Shown here in pieces: positions 1-10,822 of a stretch of 64,000 nucleotides of DNA. Origin of the DNA: Polyporus tsugae (lineage: Eukaryota > Basidiomycota > Agaricomycetes > Polyporales > Polyporaceae); contig JAHRBS010000009.1 in the NCBI GenBank assembly GCA_024305745.1, positions 1,922,001 through 1,986,000 of the forward strand. The letters are read 5' to 3'. Made by a program: the position numbers and the translations under genes. Below the pieces are notes generated by a model. The model saw nothing but the letters and a program-made list of their open reading frames with translations, was not told the origin of the DNA and made no database searches. Within the stretch, counting starts at the first letter, position 1; each line of letters starts with the position of its first letter.

Positions 1-53
1 ATATCGGCATAGTATAGGAAGGGAACCGCACCCAACGACTTGGCTTAAGTTAA

Positions 54-1217
54 TTATTCCTCGACGGGAACAGAGATCCTGCCCTCCGTTGGTGAGGCGG
101 TCGACGAAACCTCCACCTCGTCAGGCAAGCCCGCCTCCTTCCACGCCGCGTATCCCCCGATCATATCCGTCGCGTTCAGCATCCCGAGATCGTGCAGCGA
201 AGCAGCTGCGAGCGACGACGTGTAGCTCTCCTGACAGAAGATAATGACGCGGAGGTCGTAGCGGTCCGCGATGGGCAGGCGGGACGCACAACGCGGGTCA
301 AAGCGCCACTCCAGCACGTTCCGCTCGACGATAAGGGCGCCTGCGATGCTGCCGCATGCCTGCCGCTGCGCCTCTGGACGGATGTCGACCAGGACGACTG
401 GCCACGGCGCGGTCGGATCCTGCAGCTCTTCGTACGCCTGCTGCGGCGTGATGCGCTGCAGCCTCGCGCGGGCGTCCTTGAGGACCTGCGAGATGCTGCG
501 CGACCCCGGGGGAGGGACGAGCGGGTCGATGGGCTTGCGCGCGGCCTTGCGCACGGCGTCCCAGAATGCAGCCTCGTCGTATGTCGTGCTGCAGAGGTCG
601 CGCACAAGCCCACCCCAACGTCCGTTGCGCAGTTCGTGGCGTTCGATCCGGTTCATGAACTTGGAGCCCACGACGAGGCCCGCGCGCTCGGACAGCCCCT
701 CGGAGGAGCTGCAGATCAGCATTGGGCTGAGTCCTTGGAGGGGGAGGGCGAGGATGAAGAGGTAGGACTCTTGCTTGGGGAGCATCGCGCGCTTCAGGCG
801 GGACGCGACCGCCTTGAGGAACTGCTCACCATCCTGGTGAGGCAGAGTGAGGATGACGCCGACATGCGTCCCGTCGACCTGCTCGGCCTTCTTGAGCGCA
901 CGCAGGACAATGGTATGTGCGACTTGGTCGCGGATGGGATCGAAGGCATCACCGAGTGGGGACTCCGGTGGGTGTGGTGAGCGAGACTGCAGATAAAATT
1001 GGGTGTGAGACTGTGATTGTGTGCTGGGCTGAGACTGAGAGGCCGATGGAGACATTGAAGAGGGGCTCTCAGGTTGCATCGTCGGACGGTCGGAAAGGAC
1101 GGAGGGGAGACGAAATGGCCTCTCAATAAGCTGACCGTAGGTACTGGTTGAGCGAGAAGAGGATATGTCCGACCTCATTCTACGATGGGAAGGCGTGGTT
1201 GACCTGGAGGACGACAT
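54..1217 (-). CDS. Rhodanese-domain protein with a Ser-rich N-terminus
   Basis: Single-exon gene of about 387 aa. The reading frame stays open a little upstream of the first ATG (1217); I use that ATG. Residues ~1-95 are Ser/Pro/Gln-rich and probably disordered. A middle region (~100-220) has a hydrophobic core around HVGVILTLPHQD and GLVVGSKF that I do not recognise. The C-terminal ~110 residues form a rhodanese-like domain, with VVLVDIRPEAQR, VIERNVLEWRFDP-like text and the loop FCQESYTSSLAAASL holding the candidate catalytic Cys, ending in DMIGGYAAWKEAGLP. Rhodanese domains move sulfur or act as phosphatase-like or regulatory modules; the substrate cannot be told from sequence. From memory, the wording of this domain resembles actinobacterial rhodanese proteins (inference). 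No signal peptide or membrane segment is evident. The 3' neighbour across about 0.9 kb is the terpene-synthase-like gene. Confidence 0.8.
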   Translation of the reverse strand: MSSSRSTTPSHRRMRSDISSSRSTSTYGQLIERPFRLPSVLSDRPTMQPESPSSMSPSASQSQPSTQSQSHTQFYLQSRSPHPPESPLGDAFDPIRDQVAHTIVLRALKKAEQVDGTHVGVILTLPHQDGEQFLKAVASRLKRAMLPKQESYLFILALPLQGLSPMLICSSSEGLSERAGLVVGSKFMNRIERHELRNGRWGGLVRDLCSTTYDEAAFWDAVRKAARKPIDPLVPPPGSRSISQVLKDARARLQRITPQQAYEELQDPTAPWPVVLVDIRPEAQRQACGSIAGALIVERNVLEWRFDPRCASRLPIADRYDLRVIIFCQESYTSSLAAASLHDLGMLNATDMIGGYAAWKEAGLPDEVEVSSTASPTEGRISVPVEE

Positions 1218-2106
1218 GCCAGCTAGGCTTCTTCCTACCACGCTCCTGCGAATGCTGCCAATTCAATAAGGACACATTGCTTCCAGCGACAGCAGAACCG
1301 TGCTTACGTCAAATGAAAGGTCTCTTGAACGATGCAAGAGCAATGGCAAGTGGTTGATAGGCTGACAGTGTTAAAATCGATCAAGAAGCTGGAGATACTT
1401 GGAGTCGAGACGACTGCCTCTGGTCGTCCGTGGCGAACACCGTGACGGTGTAGCTGTATATTCAAGTGACAGCCCGGGGCTTGCTGATCCCGTGCTGATC
1501 ATATGGTGGCCGCCGATCCGGCCCCATTTCGGGCGTCGAAGTTTCCCATCCATCTGGCGCTATAGCCGCGCGGTCGTGGATGAAAGCAAGATTTAGCAAG
1601 TTCAAGTTCAAGAACGTTCAAGCTTTAGATCGCCAGAGCAGAAAGCCGATACCAAGCTCCAGCTGGAATGACGTGGTCTGAAATGCAAGTAGACGGTGAC
1701 CAGTGATTATTAGAGATTAGAGGCCTCATGGAAACATCCTACAAGATTCATTTCGATCATACCACCGTAACTCTGAGCCAGATGCGTATCTATGGGCGAT
1801 GTACAAAAATGCGACTATGAAGACAGTACTGATGAGGAGTGGTACGACGACGAAGGGGGGGGAGGGATGGTATGAACAGGGCGAGACTATGCGATGCTGA
1901 GTACGCGTAATAGATGTCGTGACGCTAATGACGTTAGCGAATCAATGTGTGATAGTAGTCTAACCCTTCCGGCCGTTGGGAAGGATGCGCGCGAACGAAT
2001 ATGCGATATGCTTAGTCCATATATACGAAAGCAAATTCATAACAGCGACGTCAGCGTGAAATAATCGTGAAAGGGTCAGCGTACGTGATCGTGGCAACGG
2101 TAGCCT
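1218..2106. other. Intergenic stretch, no gene seen
   Basis: About 0.9 kb between the rhodanese gene start and the terpene-synthase-like stop codon. Open frames are short and carry no recognisable domain. It must hold the promoter of the rhodanese gene and the terminator of the terpene-synthase-like gene. No clear repeat or RNA gene was seen. Confidence 0.5.
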
Positions 2107-3233
2107 TCATGAAACGAAGACCCATCCGGAAGATCGAACGTCTTCGCCGGCCTCCCCGAAAAACCTGTCCGTCTCGTAGAGCCAGTGCAGCGAACCGACG
2201 ACGCAGTCGCGCAGGCCTCGTACGTACGCGCGGACGTCACCGTCCCAGTCGCCGAACACGGGCACTTGCGCCTCATTCTCAAGGAACGTGCAGATGGTCT
2301 GCTTGATGAGATTGCCAGCGAAGTGAACTGCGCCTTGCGGGGCAAATTTTCGCTCAGTCATGAGGACGACGACGAGATTTGACGTGTGTGGATGCTGCGC
2401 GTAGGCTGCGATGTCCTGCATAGTGGCCTTGAGTCAGCCACACAAATACGTCGACTACCAGTGGACGATGCGCAACGTACGGTTGCCCATGCAATAATAT
2501 TACCGGCGTCTTGTCGTAGTCGTCGTAACGTATGATGCTCGTAGATTTGGGGTGGTATACACAATCCTCCGGCGTAAACGACCAGGTCGAGGAGCATCTT
2601 GATACCTACCGCGTCGCGCCTAGTTGACATGTACGACTCGAGATCTGGGACTACGCCTTCCGCTGCGTCCCGCGTGGTGATCGCCTGACCGAGCCGGAAT
2701 GCCGCCAGATGTCGCTGGAAGCGTTTCTGCCAGTCACGACGAGTAGTCGGGCGGAAAGACCGTGTCCATATCCTAAAGGACAGTGAAAGATCAGTGGTGA
2801 ATTAAACTTAACGTTAGGACTTGGAGGACTTGGTGCGGCTTTACGGCGTATTGGCCGGCGCGCACGCGAGGCCGATGGGCGGCGGACGAGGGGGAATGGG
2901 GATGTTCAAGACAAAACAAAGGAACACTCACGGGTCAAAGATCTCCTCGTCTGCGTAGAGCGACCGCGGTCGGTCTGTCCAATGCACCAGGATGATCAGG
3001 AACTTGGCGATCGACAGAAGCTGGCCCGCGTCGCATGCGGGAAAGCAGAGCGCCGCCAGGAGGCCTAGTCGTGCGCCACGCAGGCGAGACTCTTCGTCCG
3101 CATCAAGGAAGAGGGGATTCGCGAGGGCCCACTTCTCGGACGAAAGCGTGACGGAATGGCAGTGGGCGTTGCACCGTAATTCGAAGTGGGGGCTGCAGAA
3201 CGCCGGGAAATTCGGGATGCGGATGCTCCCCAT
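2107..3233 (-). CDS. Terpene-synthase-like protein with degenerate metal-binding motifs
   Basis: Three exons are inferred (3233-2932, 2772-2481, 2415-2107), giving about 300 aa; fungal sesquiterpene synthases usually have 320-360. The fold is clear: the N-terminal block with RCNAHCHSVTLSSEKW, the helix around LLAALCFPACDAGQLL, then RDWQKRFQRHL, the VVPDLESYMSTRRDAVGIKM block, LPPQ-type text before DAGNIIAWA, and the C-terminal VGSLHWLYETDRFFG. Active enzymes bind Mg2+ through D(D/E)xxD and NDxxSxxxE. Here the matching positions read TDRPR and TDIAAYAQH, and the usual terminal RY reads RF. About 30 residues normally found between the Asp-rich motif and the next helix are missing; the 159-nt first intron lies there and is far longer than its neighbours, so a decayed or missed exon is possible. 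Frames are otherwise open. It may be a dead paralogue, a non-canonical enzyme, or a mis-spliced model. Confidence 0.65.
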
Positions 3234-3262
3234 GACCGTGACGATAGACCTGGGCGGCTTGG

Positions 3263-3290
3263 GTGTGGGCGTGTGGGCGTGTGGGCGTGT
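3263..3290. repeat. Short GTGTGGGC tandem repeat
   Basis: About three and a half copies of an 8-bp unit (GTGTGGGC) lie just upstream of the proposed start codon of the terpene-synthase-like gene, in its 5' leader or promoter. Confidence 0.7.
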
Positions 3291-4039
3291 CCGTGTCCTT
3301 GTTCGAGAGTCGGATCCTGAGGTAGGTTTCCTGGGCAGAATTGAAGGGATTGAGACCGTTCGGAGTTCGATGTGGTGAGGTAGCAGAGGGGGGGGAGCGG
3401 GGAAGACAATTGGGGTAGATATCTGGAGAAGCAAGGCAAAGCACAAAAGATTGGCAGAGGCCAGTATACTATAGAGTTCTAGGGTGACACATGGCCATGC
3501 ATATCAGGTTCATGTACCGGGAGTGGCGGCTTGTGCGAACGCACGGTAGACGCAAAGACGCTCCAGCAGAATGATATTTGCGCGCTAGATCCGCCATCAC
3601 CAGCCCAGAGCCGCCGATGTCTGACTCTTTTGTTCTCACTGTTGATAAGGCGGACATTAACTAGAGGAGCAACGGCGACATTGCGTACAAGAACGCGGAG
3701 GCGGAGGCGGAGGGCGCAAGTGGCGAATGAACACTACGCTTTCCCCATTTGCCTAGTGTGAGCGATCGACACAGACAGCAAGGACAGACTCGTGATCCAA
3801 AATGCACTGCACCTTCCGCAATAAATGTTCCCCATCGCAGGGACATACAAAAGGCATCGTGCATAAACTAGGACTAGCGCAACCTACTATCAAAGCGACG
3901 CCCGCTTCTATCACAGATGGATGGCCTACCCGGCTATGCATCATCCAAAGCACCCTCCTTCAAAACAATTGAACACTCGCCCTCCAACTCGTGAGGATCT
4001 CCATTCTTGACAGGGGCAAACAAGATCGCCGGCCGCGGA
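3291..4039. other. Intergenic stretch, no gene seen
   Basis: Promoter side of the terpene-synthase-like gene and terminator side of GPI13. The open frames here are short and low in complexity. No supported gene or RNA was seen. Confidence 0.45.
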
Positions 4040-7000
4040 CTATTTCGTGCTTTGGTTCATCGCGGCAAACAGCCTTGAGACCCTGGCTGACACCCGTCCA
4101 ACCCCGACCGCAACCCCGAACAAGACCGCCAGGTCGACGATAAGCACCGTCGCAGCCGCTAGCATGAATCGCGGCGCGAAGATCTTCCACACCATCAGGT
4201 GCCGCCGGAGCCACGCCGCGCAAGTCGCGCTGCTGAGCAGCAGCGTCGCGTGGTACAGCATCGTCCCCAGCGACGCACGCACGGCGTCAGCACGCGCTTT
4301 GACGTCCGTCGAGGGCTGAGGCAGCGGGGAGACGTTCCAAAGGGCGAGGAGCGGCGCCGCGAGCGAGATGAGGAAGTGCGGGCCAAACGCGTTCAGGATG
4401 ACGAGGAGCGGGGAGAGCGGGTACGTGAGCGTCGGTGTCAACACGAACGCCGTCTTCCATTGTATGGATGGGATCGCGGCTTGGTGGCCTGTCGTGAAGA
4501 ACGCATGCACTGCCAGCGTCGCGAGCGGAGCGACCTCGGAGAAGCGGAGGGGGACGCTCGGCGTGCGGAGCGCGTTGTTGTCGAGGATCGCGGACGGGTT
4601 CCCAGACGCGAAGACGGCCTCGAGGCTGCGGACATCGCGGACGCTGTCGACGATCTCGAGGTGCGCGAGCACTGCGATCGCGGCGAGAGAGAGGACAGCC
4701 TGTCCTGTGAGCTGCATCGTGGGGTACACTAGCCCCAGGAACAGGCACCAGAAGACGAGATAAGGCGCCCCGTACGCGTTTGCGAACCCGAGCACGGTGA
4801 CCTCGCGCTTGCTCTTGCCATGTGCACTCGAATCGGCCTTCGTCTCGGTCGAGATCTCGAGACAGAGGGGGACGAGGTACCACAGACCGTAGCCGAGGAA
4901 GAGCACGCTTGCCATAGCCAGCCGCGCACACCACGTCCTCGCGAGGCGGAGCGTGCCTGCCCATTCGGGACCGAACACCTCGGATGAATCGAAGTGCTCG
5001 AGTATCCAGAACGAGCTCCCCGAGAGGAGGACAGCGGGGAGGATCCAAGGGAGCACGAGGGCCGCAGTCCCTCTGTCAGACTTCGAGATCTTGAGGAACC
5101 ACCTTGTGGTGTAAGGCAACACAAGCGCGACAGGTACTGAGAACAACAAGACTGGTAGAGGAGGGGAAGGCAGTGATGATGACGCATAGAACGTGACGTG
5201 GCAGAAGGGCTGTTGCTCCTCCCGGCAGACCGTGCTCGCCGCCATCAACCGCACACAGAGCGCAAAGAGCGCGGAGAAGCCGAGGATGCGGTAGCGCAGT
5301 CGAGACGTTGGTGCAGTGAAGCCGACGAGGACGGAAGGGGCGACGGAGGAGATTAGGAGGAATGTGACGACGCGGTCCTCCCAGACCGTGAAGGAGTTCG
5401 ATGCGAACGCCGCAGCATGAAGTACGAGCGGTAGGGGGATCGAAGTGAGCGAGCGGAAAGACGGTATGGAAAATGATGGTCGCGCAGAGAACATGACCGC
5501 AAGGGAGGACGCGAACGACGCGCCGAAAAGCAGAGCCTCCACCGGGCCAATCCCCTTCACGTAGCGCGACGTGGCCAGGCAACCGACGAATCCAAGGCAA
5601 GCCCCACCAACGGCGCTCGAGATATACCACCACATTGTTTCTGTGGCCCAGCTCTCCCATTTGTCCCGCAGCGCGTCAACTTTGAAGTAGACGAACGTCG
5701 CCGCGACTGTGCTCGTGACCAAGACGACAAGGCCAAGTACAATCAGGGACACGTTAAACTGCGCCCAAAGTTGACGGCACGCTGCGAGAGCGAAACGGGT
5801 GTACATCGTCATAGCGAGCCAGTGTGCCTCGCCGTCGGTAGTGTGTGCTTCGAAGTCCACGGTCCTCCATACGCGCTCGAGCTCGCCCCATGCATTATCC
5901 AGTTCTCCCCCAGATGGGCTCGCGCGGTACGTGTCGAGGTACTGGTTAACCTGCTTCGCGTTGAGAACAAGCGCTTGAGTGTACTCCTTCCCCGTTTGGT
6001 CATGCCAGAAGAATTCGGGGATGACGGTGCCGAGATTGTTAAACGGGATAGGGAGGCCGAGCGCCAAGGAGAGTGTTGGCGCGAGGTCAATCTGTTGGAT
6101 ATGTCGGTGCTCAACTGTCGCTCCTGAGAAGAGACGGCTGGTGAGGAGCCAGTCAGGGATGGAAGCCTTGGGGTGGACGAGCTGCAGGCCTTTGCTGTAC
6201 ACCCAGAGTGCGGCAGAGGTTTCGTGTTCACCGTCGCCGCCGTGGTCGCCCTTCCTGTCCATCCCATGGTCTCCCATGAGGATTAGGAGCGTATCGTCGT
6301 CAAGCAGCTCGACGACGCGACGCATGACGGCGTCCATCTGCGTCAGCTTTGCTTTCATGGTGGGGTGGTCAGGACCAACTCGGTGGCCAACATGGTCGAC
6401 GCCGAGGAAATGTCCAATGATGACGTCCCAAGAAGGATTCTTGTCCTGGAGGAGAGGAAAAAGGTGCTCAATGACCCCTTCGTCGACGGTATGTAAATCC
6501 TCGACGTTGAAAGAGTCATATGGGAATGTCATGTTCGGCTCGAAGGAATCGGGGAAGACGTTTGTCCATGTGTCATCTCCCATGAAAGCGATCTGTCACT
6601 GGCAAGGTTAGTTTCGCAACTAGTCCCTCGAACGCGGAGAAAGAGAAAGAGACAGGATTGGCCAATGAGATAACTCCTCAGGAGAAGACGAGCGCTTGTT
6701 GGGATGGAGGCTCAGGAGAAGCGTATGTCGCATTTCCAGAAAAGGAGCACGAGTGAAGATAATGGTTTGGTAAACTTTGAGACTCACCTTCTTCCCTGCT
6801 AACTGGAGCTGCCCAATAAAAGAATCCTCCGTGATAGACGTCCCTCCAAAGTTCGATCCCATGTCAATGAAGGTGGGTAAGGACCCAGTTGTGATACCCT
6901 TCAACCGCTGGAGAGTCGTTGTTGGTGGGTCGGAGAACATCTCAAAGAGGAGAGAGCGAGTCGGCTGGGCAGCCGTGAGTTCCTGGGGGAGAACAAGGAT

Positions 7001-7243
7001 GTTGTGATGGTAGGGGGAGACCGGTTCAGGCGGATGAGGGCTGAGGAAGTCGAATCGAAGTGCGTCGATGACGAGTACCACAGCTCTTTTGTGCGATGGG
7101 GTAACGGTACAGCTTCCATCCCTGCAGGCAGTGATGTCTGAGAGAGACAGCCGGGTGAGGAGGAAGCCTCGAGTGTAGAGGTAGATTCCAGCGAGGTGCA
7201 CGAAGAACACCCATAATAGGAGCGAGAGCCCTTTAGAGGCCAT
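4040..7243 (-). CDS. GPI13: GPI ethanolamine phosphate transferase 3 (GPI13/PIGO type)
   Basis: Two exons (7243-6788 and 6592-4040) give about 1002 aa, close to the ~1000 aa usual for the family. It adds phosphoethanolamine to the third mannose of GPI anchor precursors in the ER membrane. A signal-anchor helix (LLLWVFFVHLAGIYLY) is followed by a lumenal alkaline-phosphatase-like domain: AVVLVIDALRFDF, the PTTTLQRLKGITTGSLPTF segment with the nucleophile Thr, MGDDTW, HFLGVDHVGHR and LLILMGDHGM, which are metal-binding and catalytic positions. Many membrane helices fill the C-terminal half. The intron interrupts the coding sequence just before the MGDDTW motif. It is transcribed away from DPB4 across a shared 424-bp region. 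An essential housekeeping gene in yeasts; nothing odd is seen here. Confidence 0.93.
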
Positions 7244-7667
7244 GAGTCTAGATAGGGCGGAGGAGACTGCGTAGTATGAATTATGTGAACATTGAATCTT
7301 CCGGCAAAACCACGTCAGTTGCAAGGCACTGAGGAACAACGTACAACGCACCTAGTTCCCTGGGGTATGTCGTCGGTATGTGTGCCGCCCTACCGCGAAC
7401 CCTACGTTTCTAGTGAGTCCACTATAGGGTCAATTCAAAGTACTTCAAATAACGAATACCGAACGTCTAGGAGGTTCACCGGGAGGAGGTCGTGATGGAT
7501 GAAAGCGAAGAACGTGTCGTCGCCAGCGCTCGGGGTGGCTGAGAACGGTCGCACACCACGCGGATTCGGACTCGGAGGAGCAACTGCTGCTGCATCTCCC
7601 TCATCTTGCTACCGCCACCTCGATTACCACGCGCCCCCTCCGACGTCCCAAACCCCTCTTTCTGATC
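7244..7667. promoter_or_regulatory. Shared divergent promoter region, GPI13 / DPB4
   Basis: A 424-bp gap separates the two start codons, so both promoters must fit here. A pyrimidine-rich stretch lies before the DPB4 ATG. I saw no convincing TATA box. Confidence 0.5.
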
Positions 7668-8656
7668 ATGCCCAGAGCCAAGGAGCCCGCAGCAGGAGCA
7701 TCAACTGCACAAGCTCAGCAGGATGCCGTCTCGGAGGGAATAGATAATTTCGAGTTGCCCCGGAGTTTGATCATGAAGCTGGCGCGTGCGTCGCAGGTGA
7801 GCATCGACTCTAACGCGTCAAACGCGTCCATACACTTCGTATGCTTTGAGCAGCGCTCAGACATATACCAGGTTCCAGAGAACACGAAGTTCTCAAAAGA
7901 TGTAATCCTATCCATCCTGAAGGCATCCACCGTCTTCGTAAACTACCTTGGTACGCCGCCTCTACACGTACAGACCGTTTGAAGCCTCACTCGGGATTCC
8001 ACCTCCTTTCAGCTGCAACGTGAGATGGAATCCGCTAGCAATCAATGTACTCGGACTGACCTTGCGTATTCAATAGAGCCCACGAAGTGGCGAGCTCGAA
8101 ACAACACAAGAGCATCTCTGCCACTGACGTTCTCAAAGCCCTCGAACTCGTGGAATTCACCGATATCGCGAAGGCCATCCAAGGGGAGCTACCAAGTACG
8201 TACGGCCGCTTCTTAGTCCCTTCCTCTGCTTACCACCCTCTCACAGCATACCGCGAGATGCAACGGGCAGACAAGCGGAAAGGCGGTAAAGCAAAAGCGA
8301 AAGACACGTCCGAATCCGCGTCGGCCGCGTCCAAGCCCAAGGGCAAGGGTAAAGCAGCAGCCTCATCCGAGCACACAGAACAGCAAGCCATCCCAACAAT
8401 CCACATCCGCCCCCCAGCCTCAGCCGCGCAGCCCGCGTCAGAGGCGGGCCACGAGCAACGTCCCTCGGAAGATGTCGATGAGGACCAGGAGATGTTGGAT
8501 GAGGACCAGGAAGATGGTGGAGAGGACGTGGACGAGGAGATGGAGGACGAGGATGGAGACGAGGACGAGCCGGAGGACACGATGGCGCTGCTGGAGGAGG
8601 AGGAGCGGCGGGATGAGAAGGGGCTGGATGCGGACGATGCTATAGAGGAGGATTGA
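7668..8656 (+). CDS. DPB4: Histone-fold subunit of DNA polymerase epsilon (Dpb4/POLE3)
   Basis: Five exons are inferred: 7668-7796, 7872-7950, 8013-8019, 8077-8195 and 8247-8656, giving about 247 aa. The third is only 7 nt, flanked by AG and GT. Including it yields the conserved histone-fold text FVNYLAATAHEVA; skipping it loses residues or frame. The histone fold (~25-120) contains LPRSLIMKLARAS, KFSKDVILSILKAST and KSISATDVLKALE. Dpb4 pairs with a second histone-fold partner in polymerase epsilon and, in other fungi and animals, in ISW2/CHRAC remodellers. A Lys/Ala-rich linker follows, then a very acidic C-terminal tail (~60 residues almost all D/E), as is common for histone-binding proteins. 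Nuclear. The identity is secure; the exact splice pattern is inference. Confidence 0.9.
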
Positions 8657-9147
8657 CTGGTGTGTTTGTCTTCGGTTCACGTGTATAATATTTCATGGAT
8701 TCTCTTCAACTTGTGGCAGCCCGCGGTCATCTCCGTCTCCTTGACCTCATCGTCGGTCAGTCATGGTGGAGGTTTGTGAGGTCTTCCCAGGACCCGCCGG
8801 GCGTACGCGAAGGGTGACCGTATATTTAAATATGGTTGGAGCCGACTTTGTACAAGGTGTAAACTTGAGTTTCATTCTGGAGTGGATGGCGGGAAGCATT
8901 CACGTTGGCGGGATTACTCTTGTTCGCTGCCTAATATGGCGCTCGTAAACGTTCATTGTCCTTGTTTGTTCTCTGGGTTCTCACACTACTCGTCTTCCAG
9001 GTTCACCACTCTGCCGGACGGCCTTTCTCGGGCTTGCTCTCTACACGTCGCCACTGGAAGAGGGTAAGTTCACTCTGGAATTCGCACCATGCTATGCTAA
9101 TCACGACTGTAGACATTGTTGAGCCGAGTTTCTCTGTTTTGATCGAA
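8657..9147. other. Intergenic region and 5' leader with a probable leader intron
   Basis: Contains the DPB4 terminator and the F-box gene promoter. A good intron (GTAAGT at 9064, branch-like GCTAAT, AG at 9112) fits a 5' UTR intron of the downstream F-box gene. Confidence 0.45.
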
Positions 9148-10822
9148 ATGGAGCCCAGCCGTCCTGCGTCGGAGTCCCCAACCCCCTTGTCCGTTCCACC
9201 ATCTCCCGACCCCCGAACCCATACTAGTGGCCAGTCTCGTGAGGGTCGCGCGAACATTAAGATCAGGGTATCGAAGGGGCAGACCGCCTGGAACACCGCG
9301 GCCCCGGTCAATTCTCTCCCGAACGAGCTCTTTGTGGAGATTTTCCTTCTCGCCTTGCCCCGTCCTATCGGAAACTGTGGAGATACAAAAATACATTTAC
9401 CGGCCTCTGCTTCCTGGGCCCCCCTTATGCTTGTATGTCGCCACTGGAGATGCATTGCCCTCTCTACCCCGCGGCTATGGCGCGTCGTCGAAGTTGGGAA
9501 GGACTTAAAGTGGATGGGGCTTGTCGTATCTCGCTCGCAGAACGCGACGCTAGACATATCCTTCTGGCGGAACGCGTTAGTCATCGCCAGTCATCCGATC
9601 CTGCTGCCCGTCGCTGAACGCATCACTGTCCTCACCTTCGACAATGTGTATGAACATCAGCTTGCCGCCGCCCTTCGCCTCGTCAACTCCGCGCAATCCT
9701 GCCTCTCTCTCTCTCATCAAGCTGTGCCTCGCGAGAACGCCACGCGAACGTGCTTCATGGCAGGATGCGTTTCCCAACGTTTCACCTCACTCTGTCAGCT
9801 TCGGCCGCCGGCAGTTTCCAGTTATGACCGCACTTACCATCGAGGGCGTCCGGATGGCTCTGCAGGACCCTCAGGCTTTCTTTTCCCGGCTTCGTGTTCT
9901 CCACATGAGCAGTTGCCTTCTCCTCTGCGACCCCCCCATCTTCACAGTGTCTACGTTTCTCGACGTCCTCGCAAGCTGCGCAGCACTCGAGAAGGTTAGT
10001 CTGTGTGGAGTTCTCAGCCAGTTTCACCACAACCAGCTTGAGCACCTGGGAAAATCTATTCAACAGTCCCGTATTGTCTCCATCCCGAGGCTCCGCGAAC
10101 TCACAATAGAGGACAAGGTCGAAGTTGTCTCCAGCTCCCTCTCTTCCCTGCTCGTCCCCCCGAATGTCCGCGTCCAGCTCGTCGGAGAGCTGGACTCGAG
10201 GCTGTCAGAAGACTCGCCCGGTCTGTTCATACCCGTCCTTCCCCCCAACCGGCACCAGACCCTGCCCATCTTAGACACCGTTCGCGACCTTACGCTTGAC
10301 ATCGACCTGGGGATTCGCGCTTTCTCGGACCATGGGGGCGTGGAAATTGCCCTAGACCTCAAGAATGGTCACCAAGACCTACCCATGTCTCGCACAGTCG
10401 ACGAGGCGCTACAGCTTTTCCCGAACGCCCCGCTGACGTCCCTCGCTATCGTCGCCTACATGGTGGACGATCTCGAGGAAGCGGAGTGGTCGCGGCTCTT
10501 CGCGGGATTTCGGACTCTAGAGAGCTTCGCACTCTCCAGCATGGGCCTCGATACGGTGAGGGTGTTCGATGCTCTTGCCGAGTCGCAACCAGGCCAGGAT
10601 GGCGACCGCGTCGTGTGCCCGAACTTGCGGGAATTGTGCGTGAGCGGGCCGTTGTGGTCTGACGACACGCTGGAATGCGTCGTCGAATGCCTTGCGACCC
10701 GGGCCCGGGGTAACGCGGCGAACTTGGAGAAACTAGAGTTGCAGCTCTGCTTCGATTCATACGATGACTTCGAAGAAACAAAGAAGAAATTTCTTGGCGA
10801 ACAGTTTTCGATGGGGAAGTAG
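9148..10822 (+). CDS. F-box / leucine-rich-repeat-like protein
   Basis: The start is the ATG at 9148 after the leader intron. Residues ~50-110 carry an F-box (VNSLPNELFVEIFLLALP, then LMLVCRHWRCIALSTPRLW), which binds Skp1 in SCF ubiquitin ligases. The rest is Leu-rich and repeat-like, the presumed substrate-binding part. The reading frame changes between ~9645 and ~9720. Two explanations fit: a 76-nt intron 9646-9721 (GTGTAT ... CAAG), giving about 532 aa, or loss of one CT unit in a (CT) run at ~9703-9715, which would break the gene. The 25 residues encoded across the putative intron look protein-like, so the choice is open. Such genes are numerous and fast-evolving in mushrooms; the substrate is unknown. 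Five further F-box loci lie in this window. Confidence 0.75.

Noticed and set aside
2416..2427. Earlier acceptor (ACTCAAG/GCC) for the last exon of the terpene-synthase-like gene
   Set aside because: It adds four residues and breaks alignment of the second metal-binding motif; the ATGCAG acceptor aligns every position and is the better site.
4199..5048. Long open frames overlapping GPI13 on both strands
   Set aside because: They overlap a gene with clear family motifs, are Arg-rich and have no recognisable content.
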